From Phyllobacteriaceae bacterium (GTDB taxonomy: Bacteria > Pseudomonadota > Alphaproteobacteria > Rhizobiales > Rhizobiaceae): DNA of 64,000 bases. Within the stretch, counting starts at the first letter, position 1. The number at the start of each line of letters is the position of its first letter. Location: positions 19,861 through 83,860 of the forward strand of contig JANSXT010000021.1 of NCBI GenBank assembly GCA_024742765.1, written 5' to 3'. Below are positions 17,391 to 27,172 of the stretch, in pieces. The position numbers and the translations under genes were made by a program. The notes beneath the pieces are model-generated. The model was not told where the DNA came from. It saw only the letters and a program-made list of their open reading frames with translations, and searched no databases.

Positions 17391-20300
17391 TTATTCGGCC
17401 GCCTCGGCCAGTCGCGCCGGTTCCGGCGGCCGGTCCAGTTCGCCGAGCAGGCGTTCGCGTTCCGTGGCCGCCTTTGCCATCGCCTCTTCCTTGACCGGGC
17501 CAAAACCGCGGATCATCTCCGGCACCGACAGAAGATCGCGCAGAGTCTCGAAGCGGTCTTCGTCCAGCCGTTCCAGCGCCATGTCCACATCGGCCTCATA
17601 TTGGACGATCAACGCCCGCTCGGCGCGGCGTTCGGCGGTGTGGCCGAACGGATCGAACCGCGTGCCGCGCAGGCCCTTGAACCGCGCCAAGACGCGCATG
17701 GCGCGCAGCATCCAGGGGCCGAATTCGCGTTTTTTCGGCCGCCCCTCGGCGTCCTCGCCGGGCAGAAGCGGCGGCGCGAGATTGAAGGACAGTTTGAAGT
17801 CGCCGGCAAAGGTCTGCGTCAGATAGCGATCGAAGGCCGGATCGGCGAAGAGCCGCGCCACCTCATATTCATCCTTGTAGGCCAGGAGCTTCGCATAGTT
17901 GTGGGCAACGGTCCGCACCAGCGCGTCGCGGTCCGCGGCCTGCGACAGGCGCTCCTCGGCGACCGATGCGACGCGCGCGACCATGTCGCGATGGCGCTTG
18001 GCGAGCGCGTCGTTCTGATAGGCGGTCAGATGGGCGGCGCGGTTGCGGATCAGCGCGTCCGTCGTCATTTCCGCCATCGGCGTGAAGCCGTTCTGCCGCA
18101 CCTCCAGCGCGTCGATCGCGGCCGGATCATGCGCCATGACGCGGCCCCAGCGGAACGCGTCGATATTGGCATCGACCGCAACGCCATTGATCGCAATCGC
18201 CTGCTCGATCGCCTCGGCCGAAAGCGGGATCAGTCCCTTCTGCCAGGCAAAGCCGACCATCAATATGTTGGTCGCGATCTCGTCGCCGGCAACCGCCATC
18301 GCCGCCTTGCCGAAATCGTGGAAATGGGCATCGGGGCGGACAACCGAACGGACCGTGTCCTCGACGGTCTGCTTCCGGAAGTCAAAATCGCGCTGACGCA
18401 CGAACTCGGCGACGGGCGTCAACTTGGCATTGACCACCGCATGGGTGCGCTCGGGGTCGCAGCGCACGGTGCCGTCGCGCGAAGCGGCAACGACGCTGTC
18501 GGCGGCGATCAGCAGGTTGGCGCCGCCAGGCGCGATGCGCGGGCTCTTGCGCGGATTGTCGCCGGCCGAAAGCCGGATATGGCTCATCACCGCGCCGCCC
18601 TTTTGCGCCAGACCCGCCATATCGAGCACCAGGGGCGCAACGCCCTCGAGCTTGGCGGCCATGGCGATGATGCCGCCAATGGTGAGGACGCCGGTGCCAC
18701 CGACGCCCGTGACCGCGATGTTCCAGCTTGGTGTCATCTCGGGCAGGTCGGGCACGGGCAGGCCTGCAACGTCGGGCGCGGTGCTGCGCGCGCCTTTTTT
18801 CAAAGTGCCGCCGCGCACCGTCACAAACGACGGGCAGAAGCCTTTGACGCAGGAGAAATCCTTGTTGCAGGCGGACTGGTTGATCTGCCGCTTGCGACCC
18901 ATTTCCGTTTCGAGCGGGTCGATGGCGATGCAATTGGACTGGACCGAACAGTCGCCACATCCTTCGCAGACGGCCGGGTTTATCAAAACCCGCATGTCCG
19001 GGTCTTCCATCAGCCCGCGCTTGCGGCGGCGGCGCTTTTCGGCGGCGCAGGTCTGCACATAGACGATCGCCGTCACGCCCGGCTGCTCGCGCAACTCCTT
19101 CATCACCGTATCGATCTCATCGCGATGGCGAACATCGGTACCGGGCGCCAGATCGGGCGCGCTGTAGGCATCGATATTGTCGCTCATCAGGACAATTGAA
19201 CCGACCCCCTCATGGTGAAGCTGATGCGTCAATTGCTGCGGGCTCAGCATGCCGTCGAGCGGCTGGCCGCCGGTCATGGCGACTGCATCATTGTACAGCA
19301 GCTTGTAGGTGATGTTGGCGCCCGCCGACACGGACTGGCGGACCGCCAGAATGCCGGAATGGAAATAGGTGCCATCGCCCAGATTGACGAAGACATGGTT
19401 CTCGTCCGTGTAGCGGCCGATCGCTGTCCAGGGCACGCCCTCGCCGCCCATCTGGGTGAAGGTCTCGGTGTTCCGGTCCATCCACTGGACCATGTAGTGA
19501 CAGCCTATGCCGGCCAGCGCACGGCTGCCATCGGGCACCTTGGTCGAGGTGTTGTGCGGGCACCCGGCGCAATAATGCGGCTGACGCGTGACCGCCGGGA
19601 CATGGCTTTCGGCAAAGCGCTCGCGCTCTTCGAGATAGGCCAGACGCGCTTTGATCTGCATCCGCAGCCCGTCATCGATGCCGTCAAGCCTGAGCACCCG
19701 GTCGGCGATGCCGCGCGCCACCGCGCCCACCGACAGGGCTTTTGACAGCGACAGAAAGGGCTGGTCGTGCTCGTCGAACTTGCCGACGATGCGCGGGCGC
19801 ACATCGGCGCGCCAGTTGAACAGATGCATCTTGATCTGGTTTTCGATGATCTCGCGGCGCTCCTCGACGATCAGAACCTCTTCGAGACCTTCGGAGAATT
19901 CGCGCACGCCCTCGGGTTCGAGCGGCCAGGTCATGCGCACCTTGTAGAGCCTCAGCCCGATATGAGCCGCTTCATCGTCGCCGATACCCAGTTCGAACAG
20001 CGCCTGGCGCACATCCTCATAGGCCTTTCCGGACCCGGCGATGCCAAACCGCGCATTCGGGCTGTCCATGGTGATCTGGTCGACCCGGTTGGCGCGGGCA
20101 AAGGCGAGTGCCGCATAGGGCTTGATCTCCTGCAGGCGCTGATCCTGGACCAGCGGCGGATCGGGCCAGCGGAGATTGACGCCGCCGGGCGGCAGCTCGA
20201 AGTCCGGCGTGACGAACTGGCGCTGCTCGCCGCCAAGATCGACCACCGATGTGGTTTCCACCGTGTCGGAGATGAACTTCATGCCGACCCACAGGCCCGA

Positions 20301-20876
20301 ATAGCGCGACATGGCGATGCCGAGCAGCCCCACTTCCAGAAACTCGTGGATGGAAGACGGGTAGAGACACGGAATGATCGCCGAGGCAAAGGCATGGTCG
20401 GACTGGTGCGGCACGGTGGATGATTTGCAGGTGTGGTCGTCACCGGCCAGGCACAGGATACCGCCATGTGCGGACGATCCCGCCGCATTACCGTGCTTGA
20501 AGACATCGCCCGACCGGTCGACGCCCGGCCCCTTGCCGTACCAGATGCCCAGCACGCCATCCTTTCTGGCGCCGGGCGACAGCGAGACCTGCTGCGTGCC
20601 CCAGACGGCGGTTGCCGCCAGTTCCTCGTTGACGCCCGGTTGAAACGTGATGTCGAGCGGATCGAGATGCTTTCTGGCGCGCACAAGCTGCTGGTCGTAG
20701 CCGCCCAGCGGCGAGCCGCGATAGCCGGTGACAAAGGCTGCGGTGTTCAGGCCGGCGGCACGGTCGCGGCGCATCTGCACCATGGGCAGGCGGACGAGCG
20801 CCTGCATGCCGCTCATATACACCGCACCCTGGGACGCGGTGTAGGTGTCGTCCAGACGGACGGCTGCGATGTTCAT
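17391..20876 (-). CDS. Indolepyruvate ferredoxin oxidoreductase (fused alpha-gamma-beta)
   Basis: A 1161-residue fusion. The N-terminal part is a 2-oxoacid oxidoreductase pyrimidine-binding domain (about residues 20-390). The thiamine-diphosphate domain follows, with [12 protein letters not shown] cysteine-rich segment at about 640-690 ([13 protein letters not shown] and [12 protein letters not shown]) suggests Fe-S clusters. The C-terminal gamma part begins at about 715 with the [14 protein letters not shown] loop. It oxidatively decarboxylates aryl or branched 2-oxoacids to acyl-CoA. Next to ivd, it probably feeds amino-acid-derived acyl-CoA into the pathway. Confidence 0.9.
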   Translation of the reverse strand: MNIAAVRLDDTYTASQGAVYMSGMQALVRLPMVQMRRDRAAGLNTAAFVTGYRGSPLGGYDQQLVRARKHLDPLDITFQPGVNEELAATAVWGTQQVSLSPGARKDGVLGIWYGKGPGVDRSGDVFKHGNAAGSSAHGGILCLAGDDHTCKSSTVPHQSDHAFASAIIPCLYPSSIHEFLEVGLLGIAMSRYSGLWVGMKFISDTVETTSVVDLGGEQRQFVTPDFELPPGGVNLRWPDPPLVQDQRLQEIKPYAALAFARANRVDQITMDSPNARFGIAGSGKAYEDVRQALFELGIGDDEAAHIGLRLYKVRMTWPLEPEGVREFSEGLEEVLIVEERREIIENQIKMHLFNWRADVRPRIVGKFDEHDQPFLSLSKALSVGAVARGIADRVLRLDGIDDGLRMQIKARLAYLEERERFAESHVPAVTRQPHYCAGCPHNTSTKVPDGSRALAGIGCHYMVQWMDRNTETFTQMGGEGVPWTAIGRYTDENHVFVNLGDGTYFHSGILAVRQSVSAGANITYKLLYNDAVAMTGGQPLDGMLSPQQLTHQLHHEGVGSIVLMSDNIDAYSAPDLAPGTDVRHRDEIDTVMKELREQPGVTAIVYVQTCAAEKRRRRKRGLMEDPDMRVLINPAVCEGCGDCSVQSNCIAIDPLETEMGRKRQINQSACNKDFSCVKGFCPSFVTVRGGTLKKGARSTAPDVAGLPVPDLPEMTPSWNIAVTGVGGTGVLTIGGIIAMAAKLEGVAPLVLDMAGLAQKGGAVMSHIRLSAGDNPRKSPRIAPGGANLLIAADSVVAASRDGTVRCDPERTHAVVNAKLTPVAEFVRQRDFDFRKQTVEDTVRSVVRPDAHFHDFGKAAMAVAGDEIATNILMVGFAWQKGLIPLSAEAIEQAIAINGVAVDANIDAFRWGRVMAHDPAAIDALEVRQNGFTPMAEMTTDALIRNRAAHLTAYQNDALAKRHRDMVARVASVAEERLSQAADRDALVRTVAHNYAKLLAYKDEYEVARLFADPAFDRYLTQTFAGDFKLSFNLAPPLLPGEDAEGRPKKREFGPWMLRAMRVLARFKGLRGTRFDPFGHTAERRAERALIVQYEADVDMALERLDEDRFETLRDLLSVPEMIRGFGPVKEEAMAKAATERERLLGELDRPPEPARLAEAAE

Positions 20877-21142
20877 CTGTCAATCCTCCCCCGCGCGCCG
20901 GAGAAGGCGGCGGAGCGGCACGGCATCGCGGGCGCCCGACGGATCGAGGACAGGCGCAGCCCCTCCCTGCGCGCCCGACCGGTCATGTCCACACGGACCG
21001 CGCAACGGTTCGTGTTTTCAATTGGAACCAGTCTAGATCGGCGATTCCCAAGACCGCAAGCAAAACCGGTCGCCCGCGGAGCGGACGCGGCGGCCTGATC
21101 AGAAAAGGAGACGAAGAAGCGTCAACAAGCGTTTGAAAAATA

Positions 21143-21219
21143 TGGCGAACCCGGCAGGATTCGAACCTGCGACCTGATGATTAGAAGTCACCTGCTCTAT
21201 CCAGCTGAGCTACGGGTCC
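21143..21219 (-). tRNA. tRNA-Arg (anticodon TCT)
   Basis: On the minus strand the gene reads GGACCCGTAGCTCAGCTGG... with anticodon loop CTTCTAA, T-loop GGTTCGAATCC and an encoded CCA end. The acceptor stem closes over 7 pairs with one G-U. It is 77 bases long. Confidence 0.97.
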
Positions 21220-21308
21220 GTCGATGCAGATATAGACGCTTGGCGATGGACCGCGCAATCGCATGCCCGGACGGATTCGCCGGTATGGGCGCTTGGCGGT
21301 CAGACCCT

Positions 21309-21614
21309 TCAGTGGGTCCAGGGTATGCGGCGGTCGAACCTGAAATTGTCGGAATAGGCCTGGCGCCGTCGTTCGGGCCTTTGCGGCTCTTCGATGCGGT
21401 AGGTCAGACCATGCTTTTCGGCATAGGCAACCGCCGCCTCTTTCGTCTCGAAACGCAGATGCACCTGCGTGCGGGTGTCCGACGACGAGGTGTAACCCAT
21501 CAGCGGTTCGACGCGGCGCGGCTGCTCACGGTCGAATTCGAGCACCCAATGGCCGGTCTTGGCCTTGCCCGACTGCATGGCGGTCTTGGCCGGGCTGAAA
21601 ATACGCGCACTCAT
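21309..21614 (-). CDS. NDUFS4-like complex I accessory protein
   Basis: A 101-residue protein of the ETC complex I subunit family related to mitochondrial NDUFS4. The conserved blocks are ARIFSPAKTAMQSGKAKT, WVLEF, PLMGYTSSSDT and the C-terminal YSDNFRFDR. It probably stabilises NADH:ubiquinone oxidoreductase near the N-module. ATG 21614 is chosen because AGGAGA lies about 10 bases upstream and relatives start at MSAR; an in-frame ATG 21635 is less likely. It lies between two tRNA genes. Confidence 0.88.
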   Translation of the reverse strand: MSARIFSPAKTAMQSGKAKTGHWVLEFDREQPRRVEPLMGYTSSSDTRTQVHLRFETKEAAVAYAEKHGLTYRIEEPQRPERRRQAYSDNFRFDRRIPWTH

Positions 21615-21667
21615 GCCAATCGTCTCCTGTGCCAAACATCTGCCCTCGGCGACAAGCCGCTGGATCG

Positions 21668-21744
<77 letters not shown>

Positions 21745-21834
21745 ATCGTGCCGTGACAGGCCGGCATCGCATACACGCGCAACCGGACGCCCGCAAGGGT
21801 CCGATCGGCGTGACAGTCACATCTTATCGGCCTG

Positions 21835-22338
21835 TTATCGGTCCTGGCCGATGGCAGGATGAACCAGCCGGTCGCCGGCGACGATCCCCAGCGCCTCGGT
21901 CGTACCGGCATGGACCTCGAGCACATAAAGCGCCGGCGCGCCCGAGCGGATCGGCACGGTCGAAAAGGGCACGGTGTCGCGGGCGACACGCACGATCGTG
22001 CCGTCCTCGGCGGCGAAGATGATGTCAAGCGGCAGCGGCGTGTCCTTCATCCAGAAGGCGCGCTGGCCGGCCGCATCAAAGACGAACAGCATGGCGCGAT
22101 CGGCAGGCAGGTCGGTGCGGTGCATCAGCCCGCGCATATGTTCGTCGCCGGTGCGGGCGATTTCGAGATCGAACCGCGCCCGCTCCTTGCCATCGGCGGA
22201 TGTGACGGCCAACTGTGCCGGATCGACCGGCAGGCGCATCGGCTCGTTCGCCAGCGCGACCAGCGAGGCGGCCACAAGCACGAGCATGGCCAAGGCCATG
22301 GCGGCCATATGGGATCGGATCGGGACGGGCCAGTGCAT
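21835..22338 (-). CDS. DUF192 family exported protein
   Basis: 167 residues with an N-terminal hydrophobic signal or anchor (about residues 10-28), then the DUF192 domain. Typical blocks are LEIARTGDEHMRGLMHR, AFWMKDTPLPLDIIF and ALYVLEVHAG. The family is widespread in bacteria and archaea with no settled function. The gene is just downstream of the double cold-shock gene (30 bases), so they may be co-transcribed. Confidence 0.88.
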   Translation of the reverse strand: MHWPVPIRSHMAAMALAMLVLVAASLVALANEPMRLPVDPAQLAVTSADGKERARFDLEIARTGDEHMRGLMHRTDLPADRAMLFVFDAAGQRAFWMKDTPLPLDIIFAAEDGTIVRVARDTVPFSTVPIRSGAPALYVLEVHAGTTEALGIVAGDRLVHPAIGQDR

Positions 22339-22368
22339 AGGCTCAAATATGAGCGCGCGCGGCAGCGA

Positions 22369-22962
22369 TCAATGGGACGATGGCGGCTGAACCCCGATAT
22401 CGGGATAGATTTCGGCCGCCATCAGTCCCTTTTCGCCCTCGCCGAAACGGGCAATGACCACCTGTCCGGGCCGCAACTCGGTCAGGCCGAAGCGGCGCAG
22501 CGTCTCCATATGCACGAAAATGTCGGGCGTGCCCTCGCCGCGCGTCAGGAAGCCGAAGCCCTTGGTGCGGTTGAACCATTTGACGATCACCCGCTCAAGA
22601 CCGCTGGTCGGGGTGACGTTGACATGGGTGCGCGGCTCGCTGGCGGCGGGATGAACGGCGGTCGACGCGTCCATGGAGATGATGCGGAAGGCCTGAAAGC
22701 CGCGCTCGCCGCGCTGCGCCTCACAGACGATGCGTGCGCCTTCCAGCGCTGTCTGGTAACCGTCGCGCCGCAGGCAGGTGACATGCAGCATCACATCGCC
22801 GAAAGCGGCATTGTCGGGCACGATGAAGCCATAGCCCTTGGCGATGTCGAACCATTTGATCTTGCCGGCGACCTCAACAAGCTCGCCCACCGCAGCATCG
22901 CCCGCGCCAAGCGCGCGCTCGGTTCCGGCCTTGTCCTTGCCTGATTGCGACTCATCACCCAT
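22369..22962 (-). CDS. Double cold-shock-domain protein
   Basis: 197 residues with two cold-shock domains. The first is at about residues 30-98 ([18 protein letters not shown], with VMLHVT) and the second at about 121-190 ([18 protein letters not shown], with DIFVHMETL). The two RNP1/RNP2 pairs bind single-stranded nucleic acid, and the protein probably acts as an RNA chaperone. A charged linker joins the domains. Two-domain CspA relatives of this kind are common in alphaproteobacteria. Confidence 0.92.
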   Translation of the reverse strand: MGDESQSGKDKAGTERALGAGDAAVGELVEVAGKIKWFDIAKGYGFIVPDNAAFGDVMLHVTCLRRDGYQTALEGARIVCEAQRGERGFQAFRIISMDASTAVHPAASEPRTHVNVTPTSGLERVIVKWFNRTKGFGFLTRGEGTPDIFVHMETLRRFGLTELRPGQVVIARFGEGEKGLMAAEIYPDIGVQPPSSH

Positions 22963-23242
22963 ACGACCAACATCCCCCGCACGCTCGGCGCAGTCGGACC
23001 AGGAGCGCGCAAGCCGTGATTCGAGACAAGGATAGCATTACGACGCCCGATTGCGGCAAGAGCGAAATCCCGATTTGTCCCGGAATACCGGGCTAGCCAG
23101 CCGTTTTGCGGCCCGATACTGTGCATAAGTCTTGCGCCGCCGCCGTGCTCGTCCGAAATGCGACAGCCGGGGAGCGGCACATATCCGAGGTGACGCTGGG
23201 TCAGCGTCGCCACCATCAAACTTCAGGGTCCGGAATCCGACA

Positions 23243-23683
23243 ATGCGTTATCTGCACACCATGGTCCGCGTTCGCGACATCGACGAATCGCTGGCATTTT
23301 ATTGCGACAAGCTGGGGCTCGAGGAAGTCCGGCGCCATGAGAGCGAAAAGGGGCGCTACACGCTCATCTTCCTGTCCGCGCCCGAAGACAGGGAAGCCGC
23401 GCTCGCCAACAAGGCGCCACTGATCGAACTGACCTTCAATTGGGATCGGGAAGAATATCAGGGCGGGCGCAACTTCGGCCATCTGGCCTATCTGGTCGAC
23501 GACATTTACGCCACCTGCCAGCATCTGGCCGACAATGGCGTGACCATCAACCGCCCGCCACGCGACGGTCACATGGCTTTCGTGCGTTCGCCCGACGGCA
23601 TCTCGATCGAACTGCTGCAAAAGGGCGACGCGCTGCCGCCGCAGGAACCCTGGGCAAGCATGGAAAACACCGGAAGCTGGTAG
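23243..23683 (+). CDS. gloA: Lactoylglutathione lyase (glyoxalase I)
   Basis: A 146-residue VOC-fold enzyme. The four metal ligands expected for GloA are present as H5, E62, H80 and E123. It isomerises the methylglyoxal-glutathione hemithioacetal to S-lactoylglutathione. ATG 23243 is chosen because the protein then begins [12 protein letters not shown] as in the family. It is divergent from the cold-shock gene across 280 bases in which I see no other gene. Confidence 0.94.
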   Translation: MRYLHTMVRVRDIDESLAFYCDKLGLEEVRRHESEKGRYTLIFLSAPEDREAALANKAPLIELTFNWDREEYQGGRNFGHLAYLVDDIYATCQHLADNGVTINRPPRDGHMAFVRSPDGISIELLQKGDALPPQEPWASMENTGSW

Positions 23684-23898
23684 CGGGAGACCGCGTCGGG
23701 GCCCGTGCCGGGGCTGCCTTGATTGCTTCACGATTTGGCCGTAATCGCACCTTATCGGTTCGCGCCAGCATTAAGCCATTTCGCACATTTTGCGACGATG
23801 ATGGCGGGACAGCCCGCGGCAAGCCAGCGATGCGATCATTTGGATCGCCCGTTTGCCGGCAGGATTGTTCGATCGGGGGCCCGAGGGGAAACGCACTT

Positions 23899-25107
23899 TT
23901 GAAGTCATCGCTCCGCTTTGTTGTTGAAGGCCGCGCGCCGCGTGCGGTTGGCGTGGTTGCCGCCGCGCTGGTGATTTCGGCCTGTACGACATCGTCGCTG
24001 GATACGGTCGCGACCGGGCTTGGCCCCGCGCCCGCTGCCGATACCGGCACCGTGATGGCGCTGAGCGACGGCGATGGCCTGCCCGCGCCCGATGTGCGCC
24101 CCGCCGCACCGGTCGGCGCGACCGCCCCGGCCGCAAACGGCGCCACGGTCGCCTTTGCCGGTCCGACGCCCACCGCGCCAGCGCCGTCACAGGCTCCGCA
24201 GGCGTCCGTGACGCCCCCCGCCCAGATCGCCGCAGTCCCGGCAACCGACGCGACGCCGACACCGGCAATCGAGGCCGCATCGACAGCCACCGCACAGGCC
24301 GCGACCCCGCCGCCAGTTGCGACGCCCAGCGCACCGGCGGCCGACGATGTGGCCACACAGCGCATTCTGGCTGCCACCAATGCGCCGACCGCCAACGGCG
24401 CCGAAGCGCAACCGGCACAGGCCGAAGTGGCCGTCGCGCCGCCGCCCGCCATCACCGCCCCAGCCGCTTCGTCCGAAAACCGCCCGGGCATTCTCAATGC
24501 GTTGTTCGGCAGCCGCCGCGATTCGCAAGGGCGCCCGCGCCCGCTGGTCGCCACCGCATCGAACCGCGACGCGCCTGCCCCGGTGATCGAACAGCCGGCC
24601 GAGCCGCGACCGGTGATCGCGCGCGCCTCGGCCAGCGGCAGCACCGCCGCCCTGCCCGGCTTCAGCCGCGACCGCGCGCTAGGCATCAACCAGAATGCGC
24701 CGGCCAGCGACGCGCCTGTCCAGCTTGCCTCTGCCGCCGGCCTTGCCCGGCTGACGCCGAACGGCCTGCGCACGCAGCATTCGGGCGTTGATGTCGCCTG
24801 CCTCAAGCCGGCGCTGGTGCGCCTTCTCAAGCGCGTCGAACAGCGCTACGGCAAACCGGTGGTTGTCACCTCCGGCTATCGCAGCCCGCAGCGCAACCGC
24901 CGGGCGCGCGGCGCCAAGAATTCGCTGCACATGTATTGTGCGGCCGCCGACATCCAGGTCGCCGGTGTCAGCAAATGGGATTTGGCCGCCTATCTGCGCT
25001 CGGTGCCCGGCCGCGGCGGCGTCGGGACCTATTGCCACACCAAGTCGGTGCATATCGATATCGGTCCGAAGCGCGACTGGAACTGGCGCTGCCGCCGTCG
25101 CGGCTGA
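23899..25107 (+). CDS. Lipoprotein with C-terminal M15-type (YcbK/DUF882-like) peptidase domain
   Basis: 402 residues from TTG 23899, which has GAGGGGAA about 9 bases upstream; an in-frame ATG at 23830 has no good ribosome site. A lipobox ends at LVISAC (Cys about residue 29). Residues about 30-285 are an Ala/Pro-rich low-complexity linker, and about 285-402 form the peptidase-like domain. In that domain VTSGYRSPQRN, the metal-site pattern HMYCAAAD and SVHID are visible. It is probably an outer-membrane-anchored murein-active protein. Confidence 0.82.
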   Translation: MKSSLRFVVEGRAPRAVGVVAAALVISACTTSSLDTVATGLGPAPAADTGTVMALSDGDGLPAPDVRPAAPVGATAPAANGATVAFAGPTPTAPAPSQAPQASVTPPAQIAAVPATDATPTPAIEAASTATAQAATPPPVATPSAPAADDVATQRILAATNAPTANGAEAQPAQAEVAVAPPPAITAPAASSENRPGILNALFGSRRDSQGRPRPLVATASNRDAPAPVIEQPAEPRPVIARASASGSTAALPGFSRDRALGINQNAPASDAPVQLASAAGLARLTPNGLRTQHSGVDVACLKPALVRLLKRVEQRYGKPVVVTSGYRSPQRNRRARGAKNSLHMYCAAADIQVAGVSKWDLAAYLRSVPGRGGVGTYCHTKSVHIDIGPKRDWNWRCRRRG

Positions 25108-25235
25108 CCGCCGATCCTTGCCATGGGACGAGCGGCAACCTATGTGCCTGCCCGGTCGAAAAAAATCGGTTTTCCGGTTTGCGATCAGGGTTGCGGCGGC
25201 GTTTGAATGTGCCTATACACCGCTCACCTTGCTGC

Positions 25236-25311
25236 GCGCCCATCGTCTAGCGGTCTAGGACGCCGCCCTTTCACGGCGGAAACACGGGTTCGAGTCCCGT
25301 TGGGCGTGCCA
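25236..25311 (+). tRNA. tRNA-Glu (anticodon TTC)
   Basis: Reads GCGCCCATCGTCTAGCGG..., anticodon loop CTTTCAC (TTC), T-loop GGTTCGAGTCC and an encoded CCA. The first acceptor pair is G-U rather than G-C; the other six pairs are standard. 76 bases. Confidence 0.96.
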
Positions 25312-25348
25312 CTTCGTTCCACAGTTCAGCACCCTGTCCATCGCGCCC

Positions 25349-25735
25349 TCAGGCGCGGGCCAGATCATTGATGATCGGACAATCGGGACGATCATTGCCC
25401 TGGCAGGTGTCGGCAAGCCGCGTCAGGGTCGCGCGCAGAGACTGCAATTCAACGAGCTTGCGGTCGATCTGGCCGATCTTCTCCAGCGCCAGGGCCTTGA
25501 CGTCGGCGCTGGCCCGTTGCTCGTCGTCGTAAAGCGAAAGCAGCAGCCGGCATTCCTCGATCGAAAATCCAAGGCTGCGGGCACGCTGCACGAATTTCAG
25601 CCTGTGCACGTCGGAACCGGAATAGTCGCGATAGCCGTTCTCCGCCCGCGCAGGGCAGACCAGTCCGATCTCTTCATAATAGCGGATGGTCTTTGCGGGC
25701 AGGTCAGTCGCGCGTGCCGCCGAGCCGATGTTCAT
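25349..25735 (-). CDS. cueR: MerR-family copper-responsive regulator, CueR/HmrR-like
   Basis: 128 residues. The MerR winged helix is at about 1-68 (AKTIRYYEEIGLV), followed by a long dimerisation helix. The metal loop has C111 and C119 in CQGNDRPDCP, the C-x7-C spacing of Cu(I)/Ag(I)/Au(I) sensors. ATG 25735 gives the family-type start MNIGSAARAT. No copper ATPase or multicopper oxidase gene lies in this window, so its target is elsewhere. It overlaps a small upstream ORF by 32 bases. Confidence 0.9.
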   Translation of the reverse strand: MNIGSAARATDLPAKTIRYYEEIGLVCPARAENGYRDYSGSDVHRLKFVQRARSLGFSIEECRLLLSLYDDEQRASADVKALALEKIGQIDRKLVELQSLRATLTRLADTCQGNDRPDCPIINDLARA

Positions 25736-25907
25736 TGCCGGTCCCCAATTCCGATACGCCATAAGTGGCGCGCAGCCGGTCGATCTCCGCATCGGAGAAG
25801 CCCAGCATGCGCGCACGCCGCAGAAACTGGGCAAAGCTTGCCGGTTCTTGCGCGGCGGGGTCGCGTTGGCCCAGTTCCGGTTCGGTTGTCATTGTTTGCT
25901 CGGTCAT
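25704..25907 (-). CDS. Small protein resembling the MerR central helix, upstream of cueR
   Basis: A 67-residue frame from ATG 25907 (an in-frame ATG 25892 is also possible) that ends 32 bases inside cueR. Residues 28-49 (FLRRARMLGFSDAEI...) resemble residues 48-69 of the CueR protein (FVQRARSLGFSIEEC...), although the frame is different. It has no helix-turn-helix and no cysteines. It may be a real small gene coupled to cueR, a dimerisation-competent mini-regulator, or a decayed MerR copy. Expression is unproven. Confidence 0.45.
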   Translation of the reverse strand: MTEQTMTTEPELGQRDPAAQEPASFAQFLRRARMLGFSDAEIDRLRATYGVSELGTGNEHRLGGTRD

Positions 25908-26043
25908 GGTTGCAATGTGGTGCCTGATCCACGCTTTTACACCCGATGGCCGGTGACGGCCTTTTGACAATAATGTGTCCGCCACGTGCGCGGCTCGTCG
26001 ATGAGATTAATCCTTCCAGCCGCAGGAAGGTCAAGACCGGCCG

Positions 26044-26736
26044 TCAGGGCGCTTCAGCACGCGATTGCCGGCGTTCGCCGATGATCTCGGCCAGAATGGA
26101 GACCGCGATCTCGACCGGCGTCGACGCGCCGATGGGCAGGCCGATCGGTCCCCTGATGCGCGACAGGGCAACAGGGTCGACGCCGGCATCGGCCAGCCGT
26201 TCAATGCGGCGACCATGGGTTTTGCGGCTGCCCAGCGCGCCGACATAAAAGCAACCCGCCTCGAGCGCAGCGCGGATCGGATGATCGTCGATCTTCGGAT
26301 CATGGGTCAAGGCAACGAGCGCGCACCAGCGGTCGAGCGGGCGCGCGGCGAGCACCGGTTCGGGCCAGTCCGCCGCCAGATCGATCCCAGCGAAGCGCTC
26401 GGGCGTCGCAAAGGCGGTGCGCGGATCGATGATCTCCGGGTGGAACCCCGCAGCGGAGGCCATCGGCGCCAGCGCCTGGCTGATATGCACCGCGCCGATG
26501 ATCACCATGCGCACCGGCGGCAAATGGACATTGACGAAGAAGTCGCGGCCGGAGACGGACACCGGTGCCGCCCTGCCCGACCGGAACGCCTCGGCGATCG
26601 CCGCGCCGAGTTCGCCGGGGATCGTATCGTCCTCTCCGACCACGCGGTCGCGCCCGTCGCCCAGATCGGTAACCAGCGCCGCGGCCCGCCGTTCGGCGCG
26701 CGCCGCGTTCAGTGCCTTGAGTACCGCCGGGTCCAA
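26044..26736 (-). CDS. XdhC family protein, C-terminal Rossmann half
   Basis: 230 residues, start TTG 26736, two bases after the stop of the upstream XdhC half. The frame then begins LDPAVLKALNAARAERRAA, like relatives that begin MDPKILAALN. The Rossmann part is clear (RMVIIGAVHISQALAP) and the XdhC C-terminal block VALTHDPKIDD and FYVGALGSRKTH follows. XdhC proteins sulfurate and insert the molybdenum cofactor of xanthine dehydrogenase or related enzymes. No xdhAB or coxLMS genes are in this window. Confidence 0.85.
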   Translation of the reverse strand: MDPAVLKALNAARAERRAAALVTDLGDGRDRVVGEDDTIPGELGAAIAEAFRSGRAAPVSVSGRDFFVNVHLPPVRMVIIGAVHISQALAPMASAAGFHPEIIDPRTAFATPERFAGIDLAADWPEPVLAARPLDRWCALVALTHDPKIDDHPIRAALEAGCFYVGALGSRKTHGRRIERLADAGVDPVALSRIRGPIGLPIGASTPVEIAVSILAEIIGERRQSRAEAP

Positions 26737-26738
26737 AG

Positions 26739-27101
26739 TCAGCCCACACGCTCGACATAGACACGGATGCGGCCGCCGCAGGACAGGCCCGCGCGCCAGG
26801 CGGTCTCGTTGGCGACACCAAATTCGAGCATGCGCGGTTCGCCCGATGCGATCACGTCCATCGCCGCAACGATCACCTCGCCTTCGACGCAGCCGCCCGA
26901 CACCGATCCCTCGAACAGACCGTCCGCATCGACCGCCAGATGGCTGCCGGGCGGCCTTGGCGCCGATCCCCAGGTTTCGACAACCGTGGCGATCGCGACA
27001 TTGCGGCCCGCGCGCATCGCGGTTTCCGCAAAGCGCAGCGGATCGTGACCCGAAGAAGGATCGGTCTGTGCGGGCATTGTCTCGTTCACGGCGGCCACCA
27101 T
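26739..27101 (-). CDS. XdhC/CoxI family protein, N-terminal half
   Basis: 120 residues with the XdhC_CoxI N-terminal signature (VATVVETWGSAPRPPGSHLAV in part, SVSGGCVEGEV and LSCGGRIRVYVE). The cysteines in GGC and SCGG are the conserved ones. It lies directly upstream of the Rossmann half in a different reading frame. Related rhizobial genomes also keep the two halves as separate genes, so this is more likely a normal split than a fresh frameshift. A later ATG at 27077 could also be the start. Confidence 0.82.
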   Translation of the reverse strand: MVAAVNETMPAQTDPSSGHDPLRFAETAMRAGRNVAIATVVETWGSAPRPPGSHLAVDADGLFEGSVSGGCVEGEVIVAAMDVIASGEPRMLEFGVANETAWRAGLSCGGRIRVYVERVG

Positions 27102-27172
27102 AGGCCATGGACGGAGGTTGGAAAAGCGCGGCAGCCTTGCCCTTTGCAGGGGTCCGGTGCATCACAGCGTCC

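Noticed and set aside
15559..17826. 755-codon open frame opposite the antitoxin, ivd and the end of the oxidoreductase
   Set aside because: It crosses three real genes and their gaps, and the protein has no family features.
23719..23747. Promoter TTGATT-17-TAATCG before the M15 lipoprotein
   Set aside because: Both hexamers are weak and such pairs are frequent; not enough to report.
26736..26741. Fresh frameshift in a full-length XdhC
   Set aside because: The two halves are in different frames and nearly touching, but as I recall related genomes also carry them as two genes.
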